NCBI RefSeq assembly: GCF_000172795.2
Contig: NZ_CP020952.1
Location: forward strand, 372,001-436,000
DNA from: Rhizobium sp. CIAT894
GTDB taxonomy: Bacteria > Pseudomonadota > Alphaproteobacteria > Rhizobiales > Rhizobiaceae
Reading direction: 5' to 3'
Length of the DNA: 64,000 nt
Positions 45,450 through 54,024 of the stretch are shown here, piece by piece; within the stretch, counting starts at the first letter, position 1, and each line of letters starts with the position of its first letter. Made by a program: the position numbers and the translations under genes. The notes under the pieces are model-generated. The model did not search any database and was not told the origin of the DNA. It was given only the letters and a program-made list of their open reading frames with translations.

Positions 45450-45574
45450 CACAATGAATTCGCAGTCACAAAACCCTGCACCGCTTCATGAATGGATGTC
45501 GATCGCCCGGCCGACAAGCCGAAGGACCGCTGAATCGAGCGGCTCAAGCGATCGGGCCTGAACCGCTCTTCTCC

Positions 45575-45614
45575 GAAGCGCGCCGCACGAACCGAGTTCT
45601 TTACGGCGCGCTTC
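45575..45614. terminator. inverted repeat between convergent genes, possible terminator
   Basis: A perfect 11-bp inverted repeat, GAAGCGCGCCG (45575-45585) and CGGCGCGCTTC (45604-45614), with an 18-base loop. It lies between the ROK stop (45449) and the MalG-type permease stop (45696). There is no T-run, so it may be a rho-dependent or mRNA-stabilising hairpin. Confidence 0.45.
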
Positions 45615-45695
45615 AGCGGCGCGTGAGACGTGGAATGCGGTTCTTGGACGCTTGGGAGGAGGCCTCCGCGCCTCGGAATTACGCGCCGACCTCGT

Positions 45696-46754
45696 TTACT
45701 TCATGCCGGTTCCGGCAATACCTGTGGTGATGTACTTCTGCAGGAACAGGAAGACGGCGGTGACGGGCAGCAGGCTGAGGAAGGTCATCGCCAGAATGTA
45801 GTGCCACTGCACCGAGAACTCTCCCTGGAAGGCGTTCAAGCCGACCTGCAGCGTGAAATTCTCGCGGCTGTTGAGAACGATCAGCGGCCAGAGGAAGTCG
45901 TTCCAGCGCCAGAGCACCGAGAAGATTGCCAGCACCGCGAGCGCGGGCGCCGTCAGCGGCAGGATGATACGCCAGAAGATGCAGAATTCGCTCGCCGCAT
46001 CGACGCGCGCCGCCTCGATCAGCTCGTCGGGTATGGTCAGCATATATTGCCGCAGCAGAAAGACGGCCGTCGGAGAGGCGATCGTCGGCAGGATGACGCC
46101 CCAGAGATTGTCGGCAAGCCCGACCCCGACGATGACGAGATAGGCAGGGACCATGACAACGGCGAGCGGGATCATCAGCGTCGAAATGATGATGACGAAA
46201 ACCGTCGTGTCGCCGCGAAATTTATATTTCGACAGCGCAAAGGCGGCCATGGCATTGACAACAAGCGTCAGAAGCGTCGCGACCACGGTGACGAACACCG
46301 AATTTTTGAGGAAGGTCAGGAAGCTGAAGCGTGTCAGCGGATCGGTGTAATTCTCAGTGGCGACGGTCAGGTGCTGCACCGGCGTGATCCCCTTCACGTC
46401 AACGCTGACCGGCGGTCCCGAATTTGCCGGATCGACCATCTGGGCCTTGAGGCCGATGCGCCGAACCATCGCCATTTCGCGTTGCTGACCGTCGATGGTG
46501 ACCTGCCAGAGACTGAGCGGTTTGTCGAAGCCGGGCACGGTCTGCTCCACGGCGGCGCGCGGCAGCAGCGTCGGCGGAAAGCGGGTAATTTCGGCCGCCG
46601 GCTTCAGCGAGGAGAGGCCGGCCCAGAGGACCGGTAGGAGCACGGCGAGCGTGCCGCCGATCAGCCAGACCCACGACAGGATGTCGGTGATGTCGATGCG
46701 GCCGGCTCGGCGGGTGCGCGTCATGAAGCGGATCGGGTTCATAGAGCTGTTCAT
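45696..46754 (-). CDS. ABC sugar permease, MalG/UgpE type
   Basis: 352-residue inner-membrane protein with about 6 helices. The EAA loop is EAARVDAASEFCIFWRIILP. The long periplasmic loop after TM1 is larger than usual (about residues 45-125). ATG at 46754 is 1 bp after the stop of the MalF-type permease. Longer codons toward 46844 lie inside that gene. It pairs with the MalF-type gene, the ATPase at 47745 and the divergent binding protein at 54025 to import an oligosaccharide, probably pectin-derived. Confidence 0.93.
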   Translation of the reverse strand: MNSSMNPIRFMTRTRRAGRIDITDILSWVWLIGGTLAVLLPVLWAGLSSLKPAAEITRFPPTLLPRAAVEQTVPGFDKPLSLWQVTIDGQQREMAMVRRIGLKAQMVDPANSGPPVSVDVKGITPVQHLTVATENYTDPLTRFSFLTFLKNSVFVTVVATLLTLVVNAMAAFALSKYKFRGDTTVFVIIISTLMIPLAVVMVPAYLVIVGVGLADNLWGVILPTIASPTAVFLLRQYMLTIPDELIEAARVDAASEFCIFWRIILPLTAPALAVLAIFSVLWRWNDFLWPLIVLNSRENFTLQVGLNAFQGEFSVQWHYILAMTFLSLLPVTAVFLFLQKYITTGIAGTGMK

Positions 46755-46755
46755 C

Positions 46756-47742
46756 TCAGGACTCCATTCGCTTGCCGAGGCGCAGCTGTATGAGGGTGAG
46801 AACCAGCAGCACCAGTCCCATGAGAACCGAGGCGGCCGAGGCAAGGCCGAAGAGGCGCAAATCGCTGCTGAACGCCATCTGGTAGATATATTGAACGATG
46901 AAGCTGTTGGCCGTGCCCGGGCCGCCGCCGTTGGTCAGAACCCACGCCTCGTCAAAGATCTGCACGGACTTGATCATCAGAAGGATGAAGACGACGAGCA
47001 GGTTCGGCGCCAGCAGCGGCAGCGTGATCCTGAACAGGGTGCGCCGCGGCGAAGCGGCATCGATGGAGGCCGCCTCATAGAGTTCCTTCGGGATCGCCTG
47101 AAGGCCGGCGAGCAGGATGAGGGTGTAAAAACCCATGTGGAACCAGACCGACACAACAACGACGAAGAAGCGCGACCAGCCGACATCGAGCAGGAAGATC
47201 TCCGGCGGCACGCCGACCATCTGAAAGAAGGCGTTCAGCAGCCCGTTGCGATCGAGGAACCATTTCCAGATCAGGCCGATGACGACGGGCGACAGCAGGA
47301 CGGGATAGAAGAACATCGCGCGGAAGAAGCCGCGCGCGAAGATCGCCCGATTGAGGATCAGCGCCGTGATCAACGCCACCAGCAATGTGGCGGTGACGTT
47401 CAATGCCACGAACCAGAGCGTGTTCCACACCGCCGTCCAGAACAGCGATTCCTGGCAGGTTCCAGGCTGCAGGTAATTGCCGCAGGATAGCAGGGCGCGG
47501 AAATTGTCGAAGCCGACGAAGGGCCGCTCCGAGACGAAAAGATTGGTGCCGCCGGTAAAGGCGTAGCCGACCGCGATCGCAATCGGAAGAAAGGTGAAGA
47601 TGGCGAAGAGAACGAGGTTCGGCGCCAGGAACATCCAGGGCATACGCTTGCGGCCGAAGATGCGCTCGAACGCATTCATCGGAGCTTCGACGACCCTCAT
47701 CGCCGTCTCGCCCGCCTGGGAGAGCAATGCAACAGCCGCCAT
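46756..47742 (-). CDS. ABC sugar permease, MalF/UgpA type
   Basis: 328-residue inner-membrane permease with about 6 helices. The first helix is MPWMFLAPNLVLFAIFTFLP and the EAA loop reads EAASIDAASPRRTLFRITLP. Translation starts 2 bp after the ATPase stop. Two Cys (SCGNY and GTCQ) in the first periplasmic loop could form a disulfide. Same operon as the ATPase, hydrolases and second permease. Confidence 0.93.
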   Translation of the reverse strand: MAAVALLSQAGETAMRVVEAPMNAFERIFGRKRMPWMFLAPNLVLFAIFTFLPIAIAVGYAFTGGTNLFVSERPFVGFDNFRALLSCGNYLQPGTCQESLFWTAVWNTLWFVALNVTATLLVALITALILNRAIFARGFFRAMFFYPVLLSPVVIGLIWKWFLDRNGLLNAFFQMVGVPPEIFLLDVGWSRFFVVVVSVWFHMGFYTLILLAGLQAIPKELYEAASIDAASPRRTLFRITLPLLAPNLLVVFILLMIKSVQIFDEAWVLTNGGGPGTANSFIVQYIYQMAFSSDLRLFGLASAASVLMGLVLLVLTLIQLRLGKRMES

Positions 47743-47744
47743 TG

Positions 47745-48851
47745 TCAGCGCCTCCCCTGTTCAGATCGTCGGGCAAAAGCAAGTTCGCTTTTGGGATCGA
47801 ACAGATGAACCCGTGCCGGATCGGCATCGATCACGAGCCGGTCGCCCTGGTGAGGTGCGAAATGACCGGCCTCATGGATGATGATCTGCTCGTCCTGTCC
47901 CTCGAGATTGCCGTAGACGTAAGTCTCGGTCCCGAGGCCCTCGTGGTACTGCACGACGAAAGGCAGACCCTGGCCGCTGGAGCGCGAGAAATGCGCGGGC
48001 CTTATGCCGGCCAGAACCTCCTGCCCCACGGCAATGCCGGCCGGATCGACATCGCTGACGATCCGGCCGCCGCTGGCGACATCGACGGCGATGCCGCTTT
48101 CCGTGATGGCTGCGACCTTGCCCTTGATGATGTTCATGCGCGGCGAGCCGAGGAAGCCGGCGACGAAGAGATTGCGCGGGTGGTCGAATAGTTCGAGCGG
48201 TGCGCCGACCTGCTCGACCCGCCCGGCGCGCAGGACGACGATCTTGTCGGCCATCGTCATCGCCTCGACCTGGTCGTGGGTGACGTAGATCATCGTCGTC
48301 TTGATCTCCCGATGGAGCTTGGTGATCTCGGCGCGGGTCTGGACGCGCAGCGCTGCATCGAGGTTCGACAGCGGCTCGTCGAAAAGGAAGATATCGGGTT
48401 CGCGCACGATCGCCCGGCCGATCGCCACGCGCTGGCGCTGGCCGCCCGAAAGCTGCTTCGGGCGCCGGTCGAGATAGGGTTCGATCGCCAGCATCCGAGC
48501 GGCCTCGGCAATTCGCGCCTCGATCTCGGCGCGCTTGAACTTCAGGTTCTCAAGGCCGAAGGCGAGGTTCTTGCGCACGCTCATATGCGGATAGAGCGCA
48601 TACGACTGGAAGACCATGGCGATCTTGCGCTCGGCCGGCGAGAGCGCGCTGACGTCACGCCCGCCAATCGCGACCGTGCCCTCCGTCACCTCTTCGAGGC
48701 CGGCGATGACGCGCAGCAGAGTCGACTTGCCGCATCCGGACGGTCCGACGAAGACGACGAATTCGCCGTCCTTGATGTCGAGTTCGACGTCATGCAGGAC
48801 CTTGACCGTGCCATATGCCTTGTTGACGGTAGAAAGTTTCAGTTCTGCCAT
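47745..48851 (-). CDS. ABC sugar ATPase, UgpC/MsmK type
   Basis: 368 residues. Walker A is GPSGCGKST (36-44), the signature is LSGGQ (134-138), and Walker B is IFLFDEP (154-160). A C-terminal regulatory OB domain follows (about 235-360; GIRPAHF). It overlaps the GH28 gene by 13 bp (start at 48851, upstream stop at 48839), so translation is coupled. It energises the pectin-fragment importer; such ATPases can serve several sugar importers. Confidence 0.93.
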   Translation of the reverse strand: MAELKLSTVNKAYGTVKVLHDVELDIKDGEFVVFVGPSGCGKSTLLRVIAGLEEVTEGTVAIGGRDVSALSPAERKIAMVFQSYALYPHMSVRKNLAFGLENLKFKRAEIEARIAEAARMLAIEPYLDRRPKQLSGGQRQRVAIGRAIVREPDIFLFDEPLSNLDAALRVQTRAEITKLHREIKTTMIYVTHDQVEAMTMADKIVVLRAGRVEQVGAPLELFDHPRNLFVAGFLGSPRMNIIKGKVAAITESGIAVDVASGGRIVSDVDPAGIAVGQEVLAGIRPAHFSRSSGQGLPFVVQYHEGLGTETYVYGNLEGQDEQIIIHEAGHFAPHQGDRLVIDADPARVHLFDPKSELAFARRSEQGRR

Positions 48852-50203
48852 GCCTCACTCCCATCAGATGCCGCCGTTTCGAAGACGACGTCGTTTTTGT
48901 TCCAGCCTTGCGGCAGCGGTGTCGGCCTTGTCATCCGCACCTCGTTCATCAGTATCCCCTTGACGCCGGCCACGTAGACGGCCGGCATTCCTCCTGGATA
49001 GCGCTCGAGACCGATCACCCGCCCGTCCGAGCCTCGGGTCCAGGCATTGGCGCGCCCGCCGCCCTCAGCCTTCGGCGCAAGGTCGGCATTCGTCGGGCGC
49101 AGATCGTAGGATTGCCCGGTGCCGAGTTCGCCGGGCTGCTGTTCGATGGCAACGCGCCTCAGCCATATGTTTCGGATTCCGGACGGTGCGGCGGCGATGA
49201 CGGTGATCGCCCCCTCCATACGCCCGGTTATGTCCTCGACGATGAGATTTTCAATCGCGCCCGCCGGCCGTTCGGCGACACGGTCGACGACGTTGACGGT
49301 CAGCGCCTCCCCCGAGCCCCAGAAGCCATCCAGCGTTTCGCGGCACTCAACCGCGATCCTCGAAAACCGCACATTCGATATCCGGCCGCCGTCACGCGAG
49401 AAGAGGCCGAGCGCCCGATTGGAGGAGGAGACATTGCAATCCTCGAACACGATGTTGGTGACGTCGCCATGCGTTTCCGTGCCGATCTTCAGCGCGCAGC
49501 TAAGGCTCTGGACGGAGCATCGGCGCACGAGAATGTTCTCGCACCGGCCGATAGCGACGCCTTGAGGACCGATGCTGGTCTTCAGGCAGATGCCGTCGTC
49601 GGCCGTCGATATATTGCAGTCCTCGATGACGGCGCCGCGGCAGGCATCGAGCACGATGCCATCCGTATTGGGAAGGCGGCGGTCGTTCTCGATGGTGACG
49701 TTCCGGACGACGACATCTGTGCAGTCGACGAAATGCAGTGTCCACATCGGCGAGCGGCTGACGTGGATGGAACTGATCTCGACCTCGTCGCAGCCTTCGA
49801 AGACGACGACGCGGGGGCGGAATTCGGCCGGGATGAAGGTTCCCACAGTCTCGTCGTCGCCAATGATGAAGCTCTCGCAGCCGGCTTCGATGCGCCCTTC
49901 CCCCGTCAGGCTGATCCGCCGCGCATCCCTAGCGACGATCATGCCGCGATCCGATTTTTCGGCGATCACGGAAACGGTCGTATGCGCATAAGCCGCATAA
50001 TCGGCAACGGGACGCAGGATCGCACCGGCGGCCAGATGCAGATCGACGCCGGAGCGCAGCCGGAGCCCCCGGCAGATGTGGATACCCGCCCGGAGCTCCA
50101 GGCGTCCGCCGCCGGAAGCCGAAAGGCTGTCGATCGCCGCCTGCAGACGGTCGGTATTGTCGCTGTCGAGCGCCTCGATTGCGACAAGGGAGGGAGTACT
50201 CAT
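48839..50203 (-). CDS. GH28 polygalacturonase-family hydrolase, cytoplasmic
   Basis: 454-residue right-handed beta-helix protein with no signal peptide. The GH28 acids are present: Asp181 in PNTDGI and Asp202/Asp203 in TADDGICLK. The usual GHG is replaced by GTETHGD (241-247), common in bacterial exo-acting members. Overlapping starts place it between GH105 and the ABC ATPase in the same operon. It would trim imported oligogalacturonides or rhamnogalacturonan fragments. Substrate and exo/endo mode are inferred. Confidence 0.9.
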   Translation of the reverse strand: MSTPSLVAIEALDSDNTDRLQAAIDSLSASGGGRLELRAGIHICRGLRLRSGVDLHLAAGAILRPVADYAAYAHTTVSVIAEKSDRGMIVARDARRISLTGEGRIEAGCESFIIGDDETVGTFIPAEFRPRVVVFEGCDEVEISSIHVSRSPMWTLHFVDCTDVVVRNVTIENDRRLPNTDGIVLDACRGAVIEDCNISTADDGICLKTSIGPQGVAIGRCENILVRRCSVQSLSCALKIGTETHGDVTNIVFEDCNVSSSNRALGLFSRDGGRISNVRFSRIAVECRETLDGFWGSGEALTVNVVDRVAERPAGAIENLIVEDITGRMEGAITVIAAAPSGIRNIWLRRVAIEQQPGELGTGQSYDLRPTNADLAPKAEGGGRANAWTRGSDGRVIGLERYPGGMPAVYVAGVKGILMNEVRMTRPTPLPQGWNKNDVVFETAASDGSEAWQN

Positions 50204-51294
50204 TGGCGGCGGCCGTTCTCAATGACGACTTCCGTCAAAAGCAGCATGGTCAGTGCCTGGCCATAGGGGGTCGGCAGGTTCGGGATGCGTCGGTAGAAAT
50301 CGAGGTCATGGCCCATCGGCGTGCCGTCGGAGACGCCGTGGACAACGCCTTCCTCATCAATCTCAGCCAGCACCGCTGCAAGCGCGCGCTCGGCATAGAC
50401 CTTGTCGCTCTTGTCGAGAATGCCGGCATCGATGGCGCGCAGGATGCCATAGGCGATGCCTGCCGTGGCCGAGGTTTCCAACGGCGAGGACGGATCGTCC
50501 AGAAGCGTCGTGAACATGCCGTCCGGCCGCTGATATGCCTTCAGCGAGCGCACCTGGCTGACGAGAACGTTGGAGAGGAAACGCCGGTCCTTCTCGGCGA
50601 GGGTCGGGACGAGATCGAAGAGTTCGGGGATTGCCACCGTGATCCAGGCATTGCCGCGCGCCCAGAAGGCGTTGGCGAAATTGTGGCGGCCGTTGAAGGT
50701 CCAGCCGTGATACCAGAGGCCGCTCACCGGATCGGAGAGATAGCGGGTGTGGAGCACGAATTGATAGACGGCCTCGTCGATCCAATCTTTGCGCTGGCAG
50801 AGCACGCCGGCCTGGGCAAGGAAGAGGCAGGCCATGAACAGCGTGTCGTCCCACAATTCGCCGTCGTTGAGGCGTTCCTTGACGACGTGCTGGAAGCCGC
50901 CGTCTTCGGTCTTCGGCAATTCCTTGATGAGCCAGTCGGCCCAGTCCTCGACGAGGGCGCGGAAATCCGGGCGGTCGACATGCTGGACGAGGATTGCGAG
51001 CGGCAGCATCGGCGCCGTGCTGTTGATCTGGCGCGGCGGGATGCCGCGTTCGATCTGGGCGCTGTACCAGGCAACAAGTTCCTGCAGCGCTTTCTGGTCG
51101 TTGGTAGAAATTGCGCGCCTGAGAAATCCGTAGAGGCCGACGCCGACTTCCCAATCCCATTCGTCGAACTGGATGCCGGAGGTGGCGCCTCCCGTCACGA
51201 GACCTTCCTTGATGCCCTTGAGCCGGCTGAAAGCCGTCGCCACGCGATCGATCGTCGTCAGGAGAGCGGCGCTATCGACAGATGCTGTGTTCAT
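50200..51294 (-). CDS. GH105 unsaturated rhamnogalacturonyl hydrolase (YteR-like)
   Basis: 364-residue (alpha/alpha)6 enzyme, no signal peptide. It has LNDGELWDDTLFMACLFLAQ with the probable catalytic Asp149/Asp150, and FWARGNAWITVAIPEL (about 210-225), both GH105 marks. The family removes the 4,5-unsaturated uronic acid left by pectin or rhamnogalacturonan lyases. So the import substrate was probably cut by a lyase outside the cell. Its start is 16 bp after the stop of the 840-residue gene, and it overlaps the GH28 gene by 4 bp. Confidence 0.92.
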   Translation of the reverse strand: MNTASVDSAALLTTIDRVATAFSRLKGIKEGLVTGGATSGIQFDEWDWEVGVGLYGFLRRAISTNDQKALQELVAWYSAQIERGIPPRQINSTAPMLPLAILVQHVDRPDFRALVEDWADWLIKELPKTEDGGFQHVVKERLNDGELWDDTLFMACLFLAQAGVLCQRKDWIDEAVYQFVLHTRYLSDPVSGLWYHGWTFNGRHNFANAFWARGNAWITVAIPELFDLVPTLAEKDRRFLSNVLVSQVRSLKAYQRPDGMFTTLLDDPSSPLETSATAGIAYGILRAIDAGILDKSDKVYAERALAAVLAEIDEEGVVHGVSDGTPMGHDLDFYRRIPNLPTPYGQALTMLLLTEVVIENGRRQ

Positions 51295-51310
51295 GCTGGA
51301 AACCTATGTT

Positions 51311-53833
51311 TCAGGAGTAGAAGGGCCCGTCAGTGCCGGCGACGGATGCCGCACTGTCGTGGGTGAGGATCGGATGCGGCTGGTCATGCGTGAACGGCCG
51401 TCCCACGCCGCCGATCGAAAGACCGTCGGCATAGGAAAGAGAAAACGCCGGGCCGCCCGGCGGCGTCAGGGAGAGACGCCGAAACGCGGGATCGAAGGAA
51501 ACCGTCGTCTGGCACAGGCGCTCGATGAAGGCCTTGAAGGCGTCGCCGTTGCCGCAGCCGATGATGGCGGCCCAGCCGCCGAGCGGTCCGTAAGAGCGCA
51601 CCTCGCGGCCGGCGGTCGGGCCTTCGGTGATCAGCTCCAGGCCGTTAGACGCCCACAGGGCGGCAAATCCTCGGCCCGATCGCGCAATCAGCCACTTGTC
51701 TTCGATGATAAGATCATCCAGGCCGTCGCGGCCAATATAGGCGTGCGTCCATGCATGCCGTGCGTCGCCTGTGTCCTCGACCAGGAGGGCGACATCGCGA
51801 TGCTGGGCGACGCGCGGCAGGATGCCGTTGCCGGCCCAATAGGACGGCCTTTGATTGCCCCACGGGTCGTCTTCACCCGGATGATTGACCCACAGCCTCG
51901 CCATCGGATGGCCGGCCAGCCTGACATCGAGAACGTGCTGCTGGTGGCCTTTCCGGCCTGTCTTGTGATCGACAACCGTCGAAAGCTGCGCCGCCTCGTT
52001 CTTGAACAGTACGAGTTTGCCGCTCTCGAGCCCCTGGCTGTAACGCGCCTCGACGTTTCGGCCCTTGGGAAGGACGGCAAGCTCGGTCAGGTCGGCGGGC
52101 GGCTCGTAGCCGCCGGCGCAGAACATCGTCAATGCCGCCACACCATTGTTGAGCCAGCCGGTGCCGAAGGCCACCTGAGCGAAGGGCGCAAGCTCGGTCA
52201 GCGGGCCGGCGCGCAATTCCTTGTCGTAGGCGCGGCCCTGCGAGCCGGCCGGAACGCCGGCGAGCGTGTGAAGGGCGATCATACGGAAGATGAGATCGAT
52301 CTGGCCGCGGGCGCGATCGGCGATCCCGCTTTCCGCCCAGCGCTCCAGCGCCAGCAGGCCGATGAAATCGATCGGGTAGTAGGCGGCCGAATTCCATTCC
52401 GCCAGACCATGGGCCTCGACGCTGTCGAACCAGCGCCCGAGACGCTCGACGGCGAGTTCCGCCTGCTGCCGTCCCGTCCGGCCGGAAGCCGAAAACACCT
52501 CGTCGGGCAGGAGAAGCCCAGCGAGCAACTGGCTCGTATGGAAGCAGAGCACGTGGTTCTCGCTCCAGAACCACATGGCATCATTGCCCGGCTCGTCGAC
52601 CCAGTAGCGGTAGGAGAGAACGGAATGGCGGATGCGGGCGACGATCGCCTCGGGCATGCGGTCGCCATAGGCGCCCAGCAGCCAGAGCAGCGGCACCATG
52701 ATGAAATCCGAGCAATCCTCTCGCGCATCGATGGAGGCAAGCGTCGCATCGACGATACGCTCGAAGCTCCCCGGGTCGTCATAACCGGTTTCCATCATCG
52801 CGATGAGGCGGCCGGCGCGATTGGCGCCGAAGCGGGCGCTGTATTCCAGCGCCTCCCGCTTGCGGGCGGAAAGCGACGCCTCCGACGGCAACGGAGAGGT
52901 GTCGCTCATGAAGGCGGCGTCGATGACGCGCGTGACCGAACCTGGCCCGGAACCGATCGTCATGTGCACGCCGTGATAACCATCGGCGATGCCGCAGATA
53001 TCCTCGACGATCAGACGATCCTGATGGGCGCGCAGGCTCAGTTTGACATCAGCGAGAACCGGCCGCTCGTGACCATGGCCGACGACCTTGATCTCCACCG
53101 GCAGGTCGCGCACGGGCGCCGTGTCGAAAATGATCTCCAGCGGCTGATTGACGAAGACGTCGCGCGCCGGGCGCACACCGCGCGAAAGCGCTTCCAGCTC
53201 GCGAACCTCGTCCTGGTCGAGTGATACCGGCAGCAGCACGCAGAGCGGCTCCTCGTCGAGCATTTCGAGCTCGAAGAACCACGTCGTGTCGCGCTCGGCC
53301 AGGTCTTCGGTGTGAACGAGAATCTCATTGTCGCCGGCTTCGAGCTGCAAGCTGATCTCGGTCGCGCTTTCGACGTTGCGCTTGAAGGGCTCGAATCGCA
53401 CGGCCTCCTCGCCGTTGACCCAGATGCGAACGCCGCCGCAGGTCTTCAGCGCCAGATTGAGCGTGCGCGAGGTCCCGGTCCGAAACGTGCCTTTCAGCCA
53501 TTTGCTGACATGCGTCGGCACGTGCCAGAAGCTGGTGAACTCGACGCGGCGGTTCGAGCCGGGAAGATAGAGGCTTTCGGTCGGCCAGGACGTGTCGGGC
53601 AGAAGCGGCCGCCCCACCATGGTCGACCAGAAGGCCTTGCGGCAGGGCAGGTCACCAACATCGACGAAACCGTTGATGAAGCGGTAGTTCACGCGATCTT
53701 CGGCCGGGGCCGGTTCCCCGGGAAAATAGCTGGCGATGAGGCCGGAAACGGCCCATGCCGTTATCGTCTGTCCCTTGGCCACGCCATAGGCTGGCGCCAC
53801 GGCGTCCGGCTGCTTGATGCTTTCCGCTTTCAC
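51311..53833 (-). CDS. 840-residue protein of unrecognised family in pectin locus
   Basis: Large cytoplasmic-looking protein without signal peptide. Residues about 95-215 look like a galactose-binding-type beta sandwich (GGVRIWVNGEE, LQLEAGDNEILVHTED). Residues about 330-600 are helical with WFWSENHVLCFHTSQLLAG (near 423) and AEWNSAAYYPIDFIG (near 471). The C-terminal 240 residues are beta-rich. This architecture recalls heparinase- and lyase-type toroid enzymes, but I recognise no family. GTG at 53833 has the strong GGAGGAGG 7 bp upstream. First gene of the operon, so probably a new glycan-degrading activity; function not shown. Confidence 0.8.
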   Translation of the reverse strand: MKAESIKQPDAVAPAYGVAKGQTITAWAVSGLIASYFPGEPAPAEDRVNYRFINGFVDVGDLPCRKAFWSTMVGRPLLPDTSWPTESLYLPGSNRRVEFTSFWHVPTHVSKWLKGTFRTGTSRTLNLALKTCGGVRIWVNGEEAVRFEPFKRNVESATEISLQLEAGDNEILVHTEDLAERDTTWFFELEMLDEEPLCVLLPVSLDQDEVRELEALSRGVRPARDVFVNQPLEIIFDTAPVRDLPVEIKVVGHGHERPVLADVKLSLRAHQDRLIVEDICGIADGYHGVHMTIGSGPGSVTRVIDAAFMSDTSPLPSEASLSARKREALEYSARFGANRAGRLIAMMETGYDDPGSFERIVDATLASIDAREDCSDFIMVPLLWLLGAYGDRMPEAIVARIRHSVLSYRYWVDEPGNDAMWFWSENHVLCFHTSQLLAGLLLPDEVFSASGRTGRQQAELAVERLGRWFDSVEAHGLAEWNSAAYYPIDFIGLLALERWAESGIADRARGQIDLIFRMIALHTLAGVPAGSQGRAYDKELRAGPLTELAPFAQVAFGTGWLNNGVAALTMFCAGGYEPPADLTELAVLPKGRNVEARYSQGLESGKLVLFKNEAAQLSTVVDHKTGRKGHQQHVLDVRLAGHPMARLWVNHPGEDDPWGNQRPSYWAGNGILPRVAQHRDVALLVEDTGDARHAWTHAYIGRDGLDDLIIEDKWLIARSGRGFAALWASNGLELITEGPTAGREVRSYGPLGGWAAIIGCGNGDAFKAFIERLCQTTVSFDPAFRRLSLTPPGGPAFSLSYADGLSIGGVGRPFTHDQPHPILTHDSAASVAGTDGPFYS

Positions 53834-53854
53834 AGATCGCCTCCTCCGCAATCT

Positions 53855-53872
53855 AATGAAAATATTTTCATT
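53855..53872. promoter_or_regulatory. operator palindrome 1, 840-residue gene side
   Basis: AATGAAAATATTTTCATT is a perfect 18-bp palindrome ending 21 bp before the GTG of the 840-residue gene. Near-identical to the site at 53997-54012 on the other side of the divergent region; LacI- or ROK-type binding is likely. Confidence 0.7.
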
Positions 53873-53937
53873 CGGTTATTTGGGTGCGTGATTTTTGAAA
53901 ATTGCTCAAAAACATCGCTATTCGCGTAGAAAACAGC

Positions 53938-53965
53938 TTGACGGAACGAATGTCAAGTATATGAA
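53938..53965 (+). promoter_or_regulatory. candidate promoter of the binding-protein gene
   Basis: TTGACG (53938-53943) and TATGAA (53960-53965) are 16 bp apart. The -35 box lies inside the inverted repeat CTTGAC/GTCAAG (53937-53942, 53952-53957). Weak evidence by itself, but it places the second operator just downstream of the start point. Confidence 0.4.
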
Positions 53966-53996
53966 ATTCACTTATCGACGGCCGATGCCGCGATTG

Positions 53997-54012
53997 ATGA
54001 AAATGTTTTCAT
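53997..54012. promoter_or_regulatory. operator palindrome 2, binding-protein side
   Basis: ATGAAAATGTTTTCAT, one mismatch from perfect symmetry, ending 12 bp before the ATG of the binding protein. Centre-to-centre distance to palindrome 1 is 141 bp. Confidence 0.7.
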
Positions 54013-54024
54013 GGGAGGATGGAA

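Noticed and set aside
51173..53224. 683-codon plus-strand frame opposite the 840-residue gene
   Set aside because: The minus-strand frame has a strong ribosome site and operon context, and is longer; the opposite frame has neither.
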